A DNA stretch of 64,000 nt from Streptomyces formicae (GTDB taxonomy: Bacteria > Actinomycetota > Actinomycetes > Streptomycetales > Streptomycetaceae), in NCBI RefSeq assembly GCF_022647665.1, contig NZ_CP071872.1, positions 7,068,001 to 7,132,000 of the forward strand, given 5' to 3'. A model generated the notes under the pieces. It did not search any database. It saw nothing but the letters and a program-made list of their open reading frames with translations, and was not told the origin of the DNA. The position numbers were made by a program, and so were the translations under genes. Below are positions 43,176 through 51,505 of the stretch, in pieces (within the stretch, counting starts at the first letter, position 1; each line of letters begins with the position of its first letter).

Positions 43176-45608
43176 CTACTTCGTCGAAGGGCCGACCTTC
43201 ACGGTGATCGTCTGGCCATTCTTCGGCTCGTCGACGATCGATATCCGAGTGTTGGTGTCAGCAACCTTGACACCGGCGGTCGGGTTCTCCTCGTACCAGT
43301 AGACGCCCTTGCGGTCGTCGAAGACCGGGTTGCCTGGGTGGGAACCGATCCGGCGCGCGACGTCCGCCTTGTGCAGCGTGACGGTGTCCGAGGGGACAGT
43401 GCTGAAGGTCGAGTCGAACGCCTGGATGCGGTTGCGCATCAGCGTGCCGTCGCCCCACTTCAGCGCCTTGGCGTTGGCGTCGACCGGCAGGACCAGGCCC
43501 TGGCCCGGGTGGACGCTGGTGTTGTTGTCCTTCTGGGAGGTGTCCCAGAGCCAGATCAACAGACCGTTCTGGTACGGGTAGTGCTCGACCCAGTTGTCCC
43601 TCGGCGCCGTGAAGCCGAAGTTGTACGGGCCAACCTTCAGGGTCTGGTCGTACGAGACGTACTGGCGGTTCTCGGCCAGGTAGTACTGCTCGTACTCGTC
43701 CGTGAAGGACTCGCCGATGCGCGAGAAGCCGCTCGCGGTCCACCCGTTGTCGTCGCCCTCGGCGTTGTCACTGAAGAGCGGCGCGCCGTCGGCGCTGACG
43801 GTGATGGCGTCGGCCGCGAAGCCCTTGCCGGCCACGCCGCCGTCCGTCTGGTAGCGGAAGCGGACGTCGACCTTCTTGCCGGCGTACGCGTCCAGCCCGT
43901 AGACGAGCTTCTTGTACGCGCCCGAGGGGCCGGTCAGCGCCGGGGTGCCGCTCGCGTCGCGGGTGATGCCCGCGCCGTCGGCGGTGCCGTCGACCGCGGT
44001 CCAGGTGGCGCCGCCGTCCGTCGACACCTCGGTGTAGAGGTAGTCGTAGTCGGCCTCGATGTCCCACCAGCCCGAAAGTTCCAGGGACGCCGTGGACTTG
44101 CCGGTGAGGTCGACGGAGCGGGTGAGGGTGTTCTTGAGGTCGTCACCCATGTCGCTCCACCACTGCTTGGAGCCCTCGGCGGGCTTCACGACGGTGGTGG
44201 TGACCTTCTTCTTCGGCAGCTCGACGACGAGGGCCTGCGGGTTCTTGGTGTTGTACTCGGCCACACCCAGCTTGTGGGTGGACGACGTCGCCGCCTTGCC
44301 CTTGGTGTAGTTGAGCCAGCCGAGCTGGAGCTTGTCCCAGGCGTTCATGTCGCCGGGCAGGTCGCCGATCGAGTCCTGGCCGGTGCCGAGCCAGGAGCCG
44401 GAGGACATCAGGGACCAGTAGCCGGTGGAGTTCTCGCCGCCGCCGGAGGTGTCGTACAGGTCCGGCAGGCCGAGGTCATGGCCGTACTCGTGGGCGAAGA
44501 CGCCGAGTCCGCCGTTCTCCGGCTGCATGGTGTAGTCGCCGACCCAGATGCCGCTGTTGCCGATCTGGGCGCCACCGGCCTTGTTGTTCGCCGGGCCGGT
44601 CTTGCCGGCGTCGGTGCCGTAGGCGTACCAGCGGTGGGCCCACAGGGCCTCGGGGCCCTGGACACCGCCACCCGCCGACTCGTCCTCACCGGCGTGGACG
44701 ATCTGGAAGTGGTCGATGTAGCCGTCGGACTCGTTGAAGTTGCCGTCGGCGTCGAAGTCGTAGCGGTCCCACTGGTCGTACTGGGACAGCTCGGCCTTGA
44801 TCTGCTCGTCGGTCTTGCCCTTGGCCTTCTGGTCGGCGGTCCAGGCGGTGACGCCGTCGCGGACCGCGTCCCAGACGTTGTTGCAGTTCGACTGGCCGCA
44901 GTAGTTGGAGCCGTAGCGGGCCTCGTTGTACTCGACCTTGACCCAGTCGGAGACCGTGCCCTGGACCGAGTAGCGGCCCGAGGAGGTGCGCTCGTAGTAG
45001 GTCTTCAGCGAGTGCTTGGGGTTGCCTTTCTTGTCCTTGCCCTCGCCGAAGTACAGGTCCTGGAAGTGCGCCTGGTCGTAGTCCTTCTGCCAGGCTGTGG
45101 AGTTGTCGACCTTGCGGTCCGGCTCGGCTATCTGGTTGTGCAGCGGGCCGGGCGTGCCGCCGTACTTCTTGACGGGCGGCTTGGGACCGGAGCCGTCCGG
45201 GTCGAACATCGTGGTGTCGTCGACCTTGTCGCCGAACTCCACGAGGATGGTGAAGATCTTGTCGGTCTTCTCGCGGCCGAGCTCGACGTACTTCTTGTCG
45301 TCGAGCTTGACGACCTTGGACGCGCCGCGCTGCTGCACGGTCGCGTCCCCGGATATGACCTGCTCCAGCGCGGCCTTGCGCTGCTGCTCCTGCTGCTTGC
45401 TGAACGGGCCGTCGAGGTCGTGGTCCACATGGCCCTTGCCGTGGCCCTTGTCGTGGTCCTGGCCCGGGGCCGGGTCGTGGCGCTCGATGCCGGCGGCCGT
45501 GCCGTGGTTCTCCGCCTGCGCCAGGGTGAAGGCCGAGGCCGTCGCGCCGGTCGCGGCGAGCGCCACGAACACGGCCGATGCTCTCATCACCCGTCGTCTG
45601 CTGGTCAC
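43176..45608 (-). CDS. Immune-inhibitor-A type M6 metalloprotease, secreted
   Basis: 810 residues from GTG 45608 (GGGGAGGA upstream). Signal peptide SRRRVMRASAVFVALAATG. The zinc motif HEYGHDLGLPD (HExxH plus downstream Asp) and the SSGSWLGTGQDSIGDLPGDM and AWDKLQLGWL segments mark the M6 catalytic domain. C-terminal beta-sandwich domains follow (WWDIEADYDYLYTEVSTDGG, SFTDEYEQYYLAENRQYVSY). Members cleave proteins, including antibacterial peptides. A His/Asp/Gly/Lys-rich prodomain lies between the signal peptide and FTILVEFGDKVDD. Confidence 0.93.
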   Translation of the reverse strand: MTSRRRVMRASAVFVALAATGATASAFTLAQAENHGTAAGIERHDPAPGQDHDKGHGKGHVDHDLDGPFSKQQEQQRKAALEQVISGDATVQQRGASKVVKLDDKKYVELGREKTDKIFTILVEFGDKVDDTTMFDPDGSGPKPPVKKYGGTPGPLHNQIAEPDRKVDNSTAWQKDYDQAHFQDLYFGEGKDKKGNPKHSLKTYYERTSSGRYSVQGTVSDWVKVEYNEARYGSNYCGQSNCNNVWDAVRDGVTAWTADQKAKGKTDEQIKAELSQYDQWDRYDFDADGNFNESDGYIDHFQIVHAGEDESAGGGVQGPEALWAHRWYAYGTDAGKTGPANNKAGGAQIGNSGIWVGDYTMQPENGGLGVFAHEYGHDLGLPDLYDTSGGGENSTGYWSLMSSGSWLGTGQDSIGDLPGDMNAWDKLQLGWLNYTKGKAATSSTHKLGVAEYNTKNPQALVVELPKKKVTTTVVKPAEGSKQWWSDMGDDLKNTLTRSVDLTGKSTASLELSGWWDIEADYDYLYTEVSTDGGATWTAVDGTADGAGITRDASGTPALTGPSGAYKKLVYGLDAYAGKKVDVRFRYQTDGGVAGKGFAADAITVSADGAPLFSDNAEGDDNGWTASGFSRIGESFTDEYEQYYLAENRQYVSYDQTLKVGPYNFGFTAPRDNWVEHYPYQNGLLIWLWDTSQKDNNTSVHPGQGLVLPVDANAKALKWGDGTLMRNRIQAFDSTFSTVPSDTVTLHKADVARRIGSHPGNPVFDDRKGVYWYEENPTAGVKVADTNTRISIVDEPKNGQTITVKVGPSTK

Positions 45609-46037
45609 TTGAAGTGTCCTCCCCCGCGCCCGCGTCACCGCGGAACCAAGGATGTGGGGTGGATCCGCGGGCGGGTGCGCGTCACAAGTGACGACATTCG
45701 ACCGGAGTTAAGGAAGAAAAGACAGACCTTGACTTGCGCCGGTCAACTGCACTATGCAGTAGCGCAGTTCCGGAATGCGGACGCGGCGATCCGCGTACTC
45801 GGCGCCGTGAGCCGTCCCCGCGCCGTCCCCCACGCCCCATCGCGAGCTGTCAATGGGCGCACTGAACCGTCCAGTTGGTGGCATGGGTGACTCCATGCGC
45901 CCCCCATGCACCGGTACCGTTGGTTAGGTCACGCTTACTACCGGTTCCTCTCGGGCATCCACCGTCGTAGAGTCGCCGGACAGAGCGACCCGTGCGAGAC
46001 ACCAACGACACTGCCGCTTCGAGGGACGGAACCCGTC
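45609..46037. promoter_or_regulatory. Divergent intergenic region
   Basis: 429 bp between the protease and a membrane-protein gene. It holds a promoter-like TTGACTTG with TATGCA about 17 bp downstream (45727-45758) pointing right and GC-rich sequence without an obvious gene. A short open frame on the plus strand (LTCAGQLHYAVAQFRNADAA) has no start codon. Confidence 0.3.
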
Positions 46038-46355
46038 ATGCCGCGTCCGACTGCCGCACAGCTCGCCTACGGTTCGGCCACCGTCGTCCTTTCGACCGTC
46101 GCCATGCTTCTGCTCTCCCGCACCACCACGGGCGTCGGTATCGCCCTGATCGGGGTCGCCGCGCTCGCGCTGGGCCTGCTGGTCGCCGTGACCGTCCCGC
46201 TGCCGGCCAGGGCCAAGGCGAAGGCGGCGCGCACGGTCCGTACGAACCGTGGCGCCGCCGTCGCGGATGCCGCCTCTGTCAGCGAGGCCGCCCGGGTGCC
46301 GGTCGCCCACATGGGCGCCGAGCCGCGGGTCGGCCAGCACTCACTGCGTCGTTGA
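46038..46355 (+). CDS. Small two-helix membrane protein, unknown
   Basis: 105 residues. Two hydrophobic segments (AYGSATVVLSTVAMLLLS and VGIALIGVAALALGLLVAVT) followed by a basic, Ala-rich tail ending near GQHSLRR. ATG 46038 has GGACGGAAC upstream. Overlaps the 3' end of the convergent RDD gene by 15 bases. Confidence 0.65.
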   Translation: MPRPTAAQLAYGSATVVLSTVAMLLLSRTTTGVGIALIGVAALALGLLVAVTVPLPARAKAKAARTVRTNRGAAVADAASVSEAARVPVAHMGAEPRVGQHSLRR

Positions 46356-47126
46356 CACCACCACCGTCTTGGCGGCCTTGTCGTGCAGGCCCTGCCGGTA
46401 CGGCTTGTCCACCAGGATCATGATCAGCAGGATCAGCGGCCAGAGGCACGGGCAGCAGATCAGCTGTGGCAGCCACAGCACAGCGGCGCGCATCAGCGAC
46501 GAGCCGGTGTCCGGGGTGCTCCCGTCCTGGAGCAGCGCGACGCGCAGCTTCATCAGCTTCTTGCCGATGGTCTGGCCGGTCTTGCGGACCATCAGGGTGT
46601 CGTAGCCGACGTACGCGAGGATCGAGATGATCTGGAAGATCCACTGGCTGCCGGTGTTGACGTTGGTGACCAGGTCGTCGAAGTCGTTGGACTGCTCCGT
46701 GATCCCGTCGTAGACCCCGAACGGGATGCCGATGAGCGCGAGCGGGATGAGGACGATCAGCCAGTCGATGATGCGGGCGAGGATGCGCTTGCCGGGGTCG
46801 GCGAGCGGCGGCATGCCCCGGAGCGGGTCGGCCTCCCCGCCGTACGGACTGCCGCTGTAGGGGCCCGCATCGTACGGAGGCGGGGGCGCGCCGTACGGGG
46901 ACCCCGGGGGCGGTGCCCCGTGGGGGGAACCGGGAGGCGGTGCGCCGTAGGGACCTCCGCCCTGCGGGGGCGGGGGTCCACCGGGCGGAGGCGTGGGCTC
47001 CTGGGGACCCCACGGCCCCTGAGGTCCCGGAGATCCCTGGTTCCCCTCGGGTCCCTGGGGCTCCTGCGGCTTCTTACGGAACGGGTCGTCCTCTGGCGGC
47101 GGGCCGGGCGGCTGGTCGTTGCTCAT
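46341..47126 (-). CDS. RDD-family membrane protein, Pro/Gly-rich N-terminus
   Basis: 261 residues. The first 110 are a Pro/Gly/Gln repeat region (PPPGSPHGAPPPGSPYGAPP). Then comes the RDD domain: DPGKRILARIIDWLIVLIPL (Arg, Asp, Asp positions), FQIISILAYVGYDTLMVRKT and GQTIGKKLMKLRVALLQDG, and a last helix rich in Cys. RDD proteins are thought to act in ion transport or salt stress, with little proof. Neighbour of a second RDD gene. Confidence 0.9.
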   Translation of the reverse strand: MSNDQPPGPPPEDDPFRKKPQEPQGPEGNQGSPGPQGPWGPQEPTPPPGGPPPPQGGGPYGAPPPGSPHGAPPPGSPYGAPPPPYDAGPYSGSPYGGEADPLRGMPPLADPGKRILARIIDWLIVLIPLALIGIPFGVYDGITEQSNDFDDLVTNVNTGSQWIFQIISILAYVGYDTLMVRKTGQTIGKKLMKLRVALLQDGSTPDTGSSLMRAAVLWLPQLICCPCLWPLILLIMILVDKPYRQGLHDKAAKTVVVSTTQ

Positions 47127-47211
47127 GGGGGCAGTGCACCGCGCCGGGCAGGCCCCCGCAACGGCTCACCGCCGTTCGGGGGACCTGCGGGGCCGGAGGG
47201 CCGACAGGACG

Positions 47212-48720
47212 TCAGCCGGCGACGAAGGTGCGCGCCGCCTTGTCGTGCCAGCACTGCCGCCACGGGTGGTCGAAGAGGCACCACAGCACGTTCACGACGC
47301 CGATGGCCAGGACGCCGAGGACGCCGTGCACCAGCCAGCGGCGCAGCGCGGCGGCGAAGCCGGGCGGCTCGTGCGACTCGATGTCGCGCACTTCGAGGCC
47401 GAGCAGCTTCTTGCCGAGTGTGCGGCCCCACTTGGCGGTCGGCAGCGCTTCGTACACCACACCGAGGAGCAGCAGCACGGCGAGCGCGATGCCGAACTGG
47501 GTGATCGTCGTGGCGTCGAGCAGCCAGACGGTGACCGTCTCGCCGGACATCTTCGCGGCCTGGATCTTCTCGTCGATGTGCGTCAGCGCATGGGAGACGA
47601 ACGGGGACGACGCCGCTCCGGCGATCGCGCCCAGCACGACCGTGTCGATCAGCCGGGCCACGAAGCGCTTGCCGAGCCCGGCGGGCCGGGACGCGGCCTG
47701 CGCCTGGGCGACCTGGAGGAAGGGGTCGTCGACCGGGGGCTTCCACGGCATGACGGGCTGCTGCGGCTGCGGCTCGGCCTGCCCCTGGGCGAGCCGGTGC
47801 ACCTGCTGTGCCCAGGACGCGGCCCCGCCGCCGACGCCTGCGCTCAGGGGCGGCTGCTGCTGTGCGGACACCTGCTGCTGCGCCTGGGCGGGGGCGGCCG
47901 CCGGGGCCTGTGCCTGCGCTTGGGCCTGCGGCTGGGCATGGGCTTGCGCCTGCGGCTGTGCATGAGCCTGGGCCTGTGCCTGCGACTTGGACGCCCGCGG
48001 GCTCAGCGAGCGGATCGCCATCGTGCCGTCGGTGGCCGGCTTCCTCTCGCCGCCCACACTGCGGACGCCCGGCAGCGCGCCGCCGGTGGGGTCCACCGGC
48101 GCGGCGTCGTCGCCCGCGGAACGGGGGTCCGGGGCCGTACGCCCGGACGGGCGGTCGAACCGGACGCCGGAGGAGCCGCCCGCGGCGGCACCGCCCGCGC
48201 GGGGGTCGGGTCGGGAGTCGCGGCCCCAGCCCTCGGCCGGGGCCGGGGCCGACGGCAGCCCCGAAGCCTCGCCCGACCCCGACGCCGATCCGGACGGGGA
48301 CGCGGACGGGGCAGCGGCGGCGGCGGAGGCGGCGGAGGCGGCGCCCCAGGAGACCCGCTGATCGTGGTCGCCGCCGAAGCCCGACTGGCGGGACGCGTCC
48401 GCCTGCCACGCGGTAGCGGGCTCGGGGCGTGGGCCGCCGGACGGATCTAGGTCCTCGTCCAGGAAGACGGGCCCGGTCTCCTCGACCGGCGGGGCGGACG
48501 GCGCCGGCACGGACGGGCCCGCCGTGGCCGCCGCGGCCGAGTGCGCCGCGGCCGAGTGCGGCGGCGACGGCATCGCCTCTCCGTCCTTCGGCGCCGGCCG
48601 GCTCGTACCCGGCACCCACGCCACGCCGTTCCAGTACCGGACGTATCCGGGGATGGAGGGATCTGGATAGAAGCCGGCAGTGGGGCTGCCGTCGCCGGTT
48701 GCCGGGGTTGGGGCGCTCAT
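47212..48720 (-). CDS. RDD-family protein with N-terminal DUF2510 and Gln/Ala-rich linker
   Basis: 502 residues from ATG 48720. DUF2510 at the start (SPTAGFYPDPSIPGYVRYWN G VAW, read with the Trp), then a 250-residue low-complexity linker including a long Gln-Ala repeat (AQAQAHAQPQAQAHAQPQAQ), and an RDD domain: GLGKRFVARLIDTVVLGAIA, AKWGRTLGKKLLGLEVRDIE. Probably a membrane protein with a disordered cytoplasmic linker. Confidence 0.88.
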   Translation of the reverse strand: MSAPTPATGDGSPTAGFYPDPSIPGYVRYWNGVAWVPGTSRPAPKDGEAMPSPPHSAAAHSAAAATAGPSVPAPSAPPVEETGPVFLDEDLDPSGGPRPEPATAWQADASRQSGFGGDHDQRVSWGAASAASAAAAAPSASPSGSASGSGEASGLPSAPAPAEGWGRDSRPDPRAGGAAAGGSSGVRFDRPSGRTAPDPRSAGDDAAPVDPTGGALPGVRSVGGERKPATDGTMAIRSLSPRASKSQAQAQAHAQPQAQAHAQPQAQAQAQAPAAAPAQAQQQVSAQQQPPLSAGVGGGAASWAQQVHRLAQGQAEPQPQQPVMPWKPPVDDPFLQVAQAQAASRPAGLGKRFVARLIDTVVLGAIAGAASSPFVSHALTHIDEKIQAAKMSGETVTVWLLDATTITQFGIALAVLLLLGVVYEALPTAKWGRTLGKKLLGLEVRDIESHEPPGFAAALRRWLVHGVLGVLAIGVVNVLWCLFDHPWRQCWHDKAARTFVAG

Positions 48721-48997
48721 CACCGTGGTCCCGTATCTCCTGGAGGGCGTGGAGGGCATCGACTCATCGCTCACGACGTCGATTTCAAGGCTCCACATCT
48801 ATCAGACCGCCGCTCCGCGCTGGGCCCGTCCCGCCGTAAGGCCCACTTTCCGGTGGTGCTGTGCCCCACCGCCGCGGCCGGGTCCCGCTGCCCTGAGAAG
48901 TTGTTGCCGGAAGTCGCGTAATAGTCGGCGGGGAAGGCGCTCTCTCCCTGCGTGGCCCGCTCCAGGGCCTCGTACCAGGAAAGGAAGTCGCACTCTC
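48721..48997. promoter_or_regulatory. Divergent region upstream of ssgG
   Basis: 277 bp with promoters for both flanking genes presumed; no clear motif. No gene seen. Confidence 0.25.
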
Positions 48998-49426
48998 ATG
49001 CACACCGTGGTGGAACGCGAGCTGGAGCTCAAGCTGGTGCTGTCGCCGGAGCGCAGCATCCCCGTACCGGCCAGGCTGACCTATCGCACGGACGATCCGT
49101 TCGCCGTGCACTTCACCTTTCACATCGGGTCCGAGCACCCCGTGCACTGGACCTTCGCCCGTGAGCTGCTGATCGAGGGGGTCTTCAGGCCGTGCGGGCA
49201 CGGGGACGTCCGGATCTGGCCGACCAAGGTCGACCGGCGCAGCGTCATCCTGATCGCGCTGTCGTCGCCGGACGGGGACGCCCTGCTGGAGGCGCCCGCC
49301 GCGCAGGTCTCGGCCTGGCTGGAGCGGACGCTGCGTGCGGCGCCTCCAGGAAGCGAGCAGGAACAACTCGGCATCGACGACGCCCTGGCGGAGCTGCTGG
49401 CGCCGTCGCAGGACGGAGAGGCGTAG
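48998..49426 (+). CDS. ssgG: SsgA-like sporulation/cell-division regulator
   Basis: 142 residues. SALP family: ELELKLVLSPERSIPVPARL, DPFAVHFTFHIGSEHPVHWT, FARELLIEGVFRPCGHGDVR and VILIALSSPDGDALLEAPAA. SALPs place septa and coordinate peptidoglycan during sporulation; the position next to the FAD oxidase and hppD corresponds, from memory, to SsgG, which helps choose septum sites. AAAGGAAG precedes the ATG. Confidence 0.9.
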   Translation: MHTVVERELELKLVLSPERSIPVPARLTYRTDDPFAVHFTFHIGSEHPVHWTFARELLIEGVFRPCGHGDVRIWPTKVDRRSVILIALSSPDGDALLEAPAAQVSAWLERTLRAAPPGSEQEQLGIDDALAELLAPSQDGEA

Positions 49427-49440
49427 TCCCGGGCCCGGGA

Positions 49441-49821
49441 CTACACGTAGGTATGGGTGATGAACTCGATGGAGTGGCCGTCGGGGTCGTCGACGTACAC
49501 CCCACGGCCACCGAAGCGGTGGTTGATCTCCTGCGGCCCGCCGTGCATCGGGTCGGCCCAGTAGGGGAGCTCCCGCTCCTGTATCCGGCCGAAGATCTCG
49601 TCGAACTCCTGCTCGGAGACGAGGAAGGCCAGATGCTGGGAGACGATCTCCCCGTCCGTCTGCTCGTCGGCGTAGTCGAGCGTGACCCCGTTGGCGAGCG
49701 GGACGCTGGCGAACGGGCCGAAGGGCTTCGGCTCGGGCGCGTCGATCAGCCCGGTGAGCCAGCGGGCGGAGGCGAAGCGGTCACGACTGTGGACGATCGT
49801 GTGGTCAAGACGTGCGGGCAC
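49441..49821 (-). CDS. VOC-family (glyoxalase-fold) protein
   Basis: 126 residues. A single vicinal-oxygen-chelate domain: LDHTIVHSRDRFASARWLTG, HLAFLVSEQEFDEIFGRIQE and GRGVYVDDPDGHSIEFITHT. Probable metal ligands are His at DHT, His at QHLAF and Glu at IEF. Substrate unknown. GTG 49821 has GGAGGTAG upstream, after a 9-bp repeat array. Confidence 0.88.
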   Translation of the reverse strand: MPARLDHTIVHSRDRFASARWLTGLIDAPEPKPFGPFASVPLANGVTLDYADEQTDGEIVSQHLAFLVSEQEFDEIFGRIQERELPYWADPMHGGPQEINHRFGGRGVYVDDPDGHSIEFITHTYV

Positions 49822-49830
49822 GGCTACCTC

Positions 49831-49884
49831 CTGCGTCGTCTGCGCCGTCTGCGCTGTCTGCGCTGTCTGCGCTGTCTGCGCTTA
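49831..49884. repeat. 9-bp tandem repeats before the VOC gene
   Basis: About six units of CTGCGCTGT, with early copies CTGCGTCGT and CTGCGCCGT. On the minus strand the array ends 9 bases before the GTG and overlaps the untranslated leader and ribosome site region. Unit number could vary between strains. Confidence 0.9.
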
Positions 49885-50005
49885 TCGGCGTTGCCGGTGT
49901 TGCTTTCCGCACTTCCACGCTAGGTCGCGCACCGTGCCCGGGGCCATCGGACATGGGACCCAGGCCGGGCCGGGCGGCAGGCCTAGGACCGGAGCATCAG
50001 CGCGC

Positions 50006-51397
50006 TCAGAACAGCTTGCCCGGGTTGAGGATGCCGAGCGGGTCGAAGGTCTGCTTGATCGCGCGCTGCAACTCGACGCCCACCGGGCCCAGTTCGCGGG
50101 CGAGCCACTCCTTCTTCAGTACTCCCACGCCGTGTTCGCCGGTGATCGTGCCGCCGAGCTCCAGGCCGAGCGCCATGATCTCGTCGAACGACTCCCGGGC
50201 GCGCCGGGATTCGTCGGCGTCGGCGTGGTCGAAGCAGACGACGGGATGGGTGTTGCCGTCGCCCGCGTGGGCGCAGACGCCGATGGTGAGGTCGTACTTC
50301 TCCGCGATGGCCGCAGTGCCGTCGAGCATCGCGGCGAGCTGGGAGCGCGGCACGCAGACGTCGTCGATCATCGTGGCGGTCCTGACCTTCTCCAGCGCCG
50401 TGAGCGAGAGCCTGCGCGCCTGGAGCAGCATCTCGGACTCGGCCGCGTCCTCCGCGGGGACGACCTGGGTGGCTCCGGCGGCCGTGCACAGCTCGCCGAC
50501 GGCGGCCAGATCGGCGGTCGGCTCCGGGGTGTCGAAGGCGGCCAGCAGCAGCGCCTCGGTGGTTTCGGGGAGGCCCATCTGCGCCATCTCGTTGACGGCG
50601 CGGATGGTCGTACGGTCCATGAGCTCGAGGAGCGACGGGGTGTGACCGCGCTCCATGATCGCGCAGACGGCGTCGCAGGCCGCGGCGGCGGAGGCGAACT
50701 CGGCGGCGAGGACGAGCTGCTCGGGCGGCTTGGGCCGGAGCGCGAGGACAGCTTTGACAACGATGCCGAGGCTGCCCTCCGAGCCGACGAAGAGCCGGGT
50801 GAGGTCGTATCCGGCGACGCCCTTGGCGGTGCGGCGGCCGGTGGTGAGGAGGCGGCCGTCGGCGAGGACGACGTCGAGGCCGAGGACGTACTCGGCGGTG
50901 ACGCCGTACTTGACACAGCACAGCCCGCCGGACGCGGTGCCGATGTTGCCGCCGATGGTGCACATCTCCCAGCTGGAGGGGTCCGGCGGGTAGTAGAGCC
51001 CGTGCTCGCCGACCGCGCGGCTGAGGGTGGCGTTGATGACGCCCGGCTCGACGACGGCGATCCGGTCGACCGGGCTGATCTCCAGGATGCGGTCCATCTT
51101 GGTGAGCGAGAGCACGATGCAGCCGTCGGACGCGTTGGCGGCGCCGGAAAGCCCGGTGCGGGCGCCCTGGGGGACGACCGGCACCCGTAGCTCGGTCGCG
51201 GTGCGCATGACGTGCTGGACCTGCTCGACGGTGCGAGGCAGTACGACGACGGCGGGAGTGCCCGCGTCGCAGAAGCTGGCCATGTCGTTGGCGTACGAGG
51301 CCGTGATGTCCGGGTCGATGATCAGTGCTTCGTCCGGCAGCCCCGCGCGCAGCCCGGAAACGAGCCGAGTGAGGAGGTCATCCTGCAGATCGTCCAT
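50006..51397 (-). CDS. FAD-linked oxidase, glycolate/D-lactate dehydrogenase type
   Basis: 463 residues. FAD-binding-4 domain: VVVLPRTVEQVQHVMRTATE, VPQGARTGLSGAANASDGCI, WEMCTIGGNIGTASGGLCCV and GSEGSLGIVVKAVLALRPKP. C-terminal domain: GNTHPVVCFD, GGTITGEHGVGVLKKEWLAR (active-site His) and the end FDPLGILNPGKLF. It oxidises a 2-hydroxy acid, probably D-lactate or glycolate, passing electrons onward. ATG 51397 sits after GAGGCTGGGATC. Confidence 0.93.
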   Translation of the reverse strand: MDDLQDDLLTRLVSGLRAGLPDEALIIDPDITASYANDMASFCDAGTPAVVVLPRTVEQVQHVMRTATELRVPVVPQGARTGLSGAANASDGCIVLSLTKMDRILEISPVDRIAVVEPGVINATLSRAVGEHGLYYPPDPSSWEMCTIGGNIGTASGGLCCVKYGVTAEYVLGLDVVLADGRLLTTGRRTAKGVAGYDLTRLFVGSEGSLGIVVKAVLALRPKPPEQLVLAAEFASAAAACDAVCAIMERGHTPSLLELMDRTTIRAVNEMAQMGLPETTEALLLAAFDTPEPTADLAAVGELCTAAGATQVVPAEDAAESEMLLQARRLSLTALEKVRTATMIDDVCVPRSQLAAMLDGTAAIAEKYDLTIGVCAHAGDGNTHPVVCFDHADADESRRARESFDEIMALGLELGGTITGEHGVGVLKKEWLARELGPVGVELQRAIKQTFDPLGILNPGKLF

Positions 51398-51505
51398 GAT
51401 CCCAGCCTCGCACCGGGGGCCATCGGTGTGAACCCGTCGGCGATCCCGTTCGCTGCACCGGGTGTGCTCTTCGTATCGGCTGCCCGCTGGCGCACAGTGT
51501 TCGCC

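Noticed and set aside
43338..45890. Long open frame antisense to the M6 protease
   Set aside because: Val/Asp/Gly/Leu repeat composition typical of reverse frames; no domain.
45708..45911. Small minus-strand gene
   Set aside because: No ribosome site and no conserved-looking sequence; it lies in the presumed promoter region.
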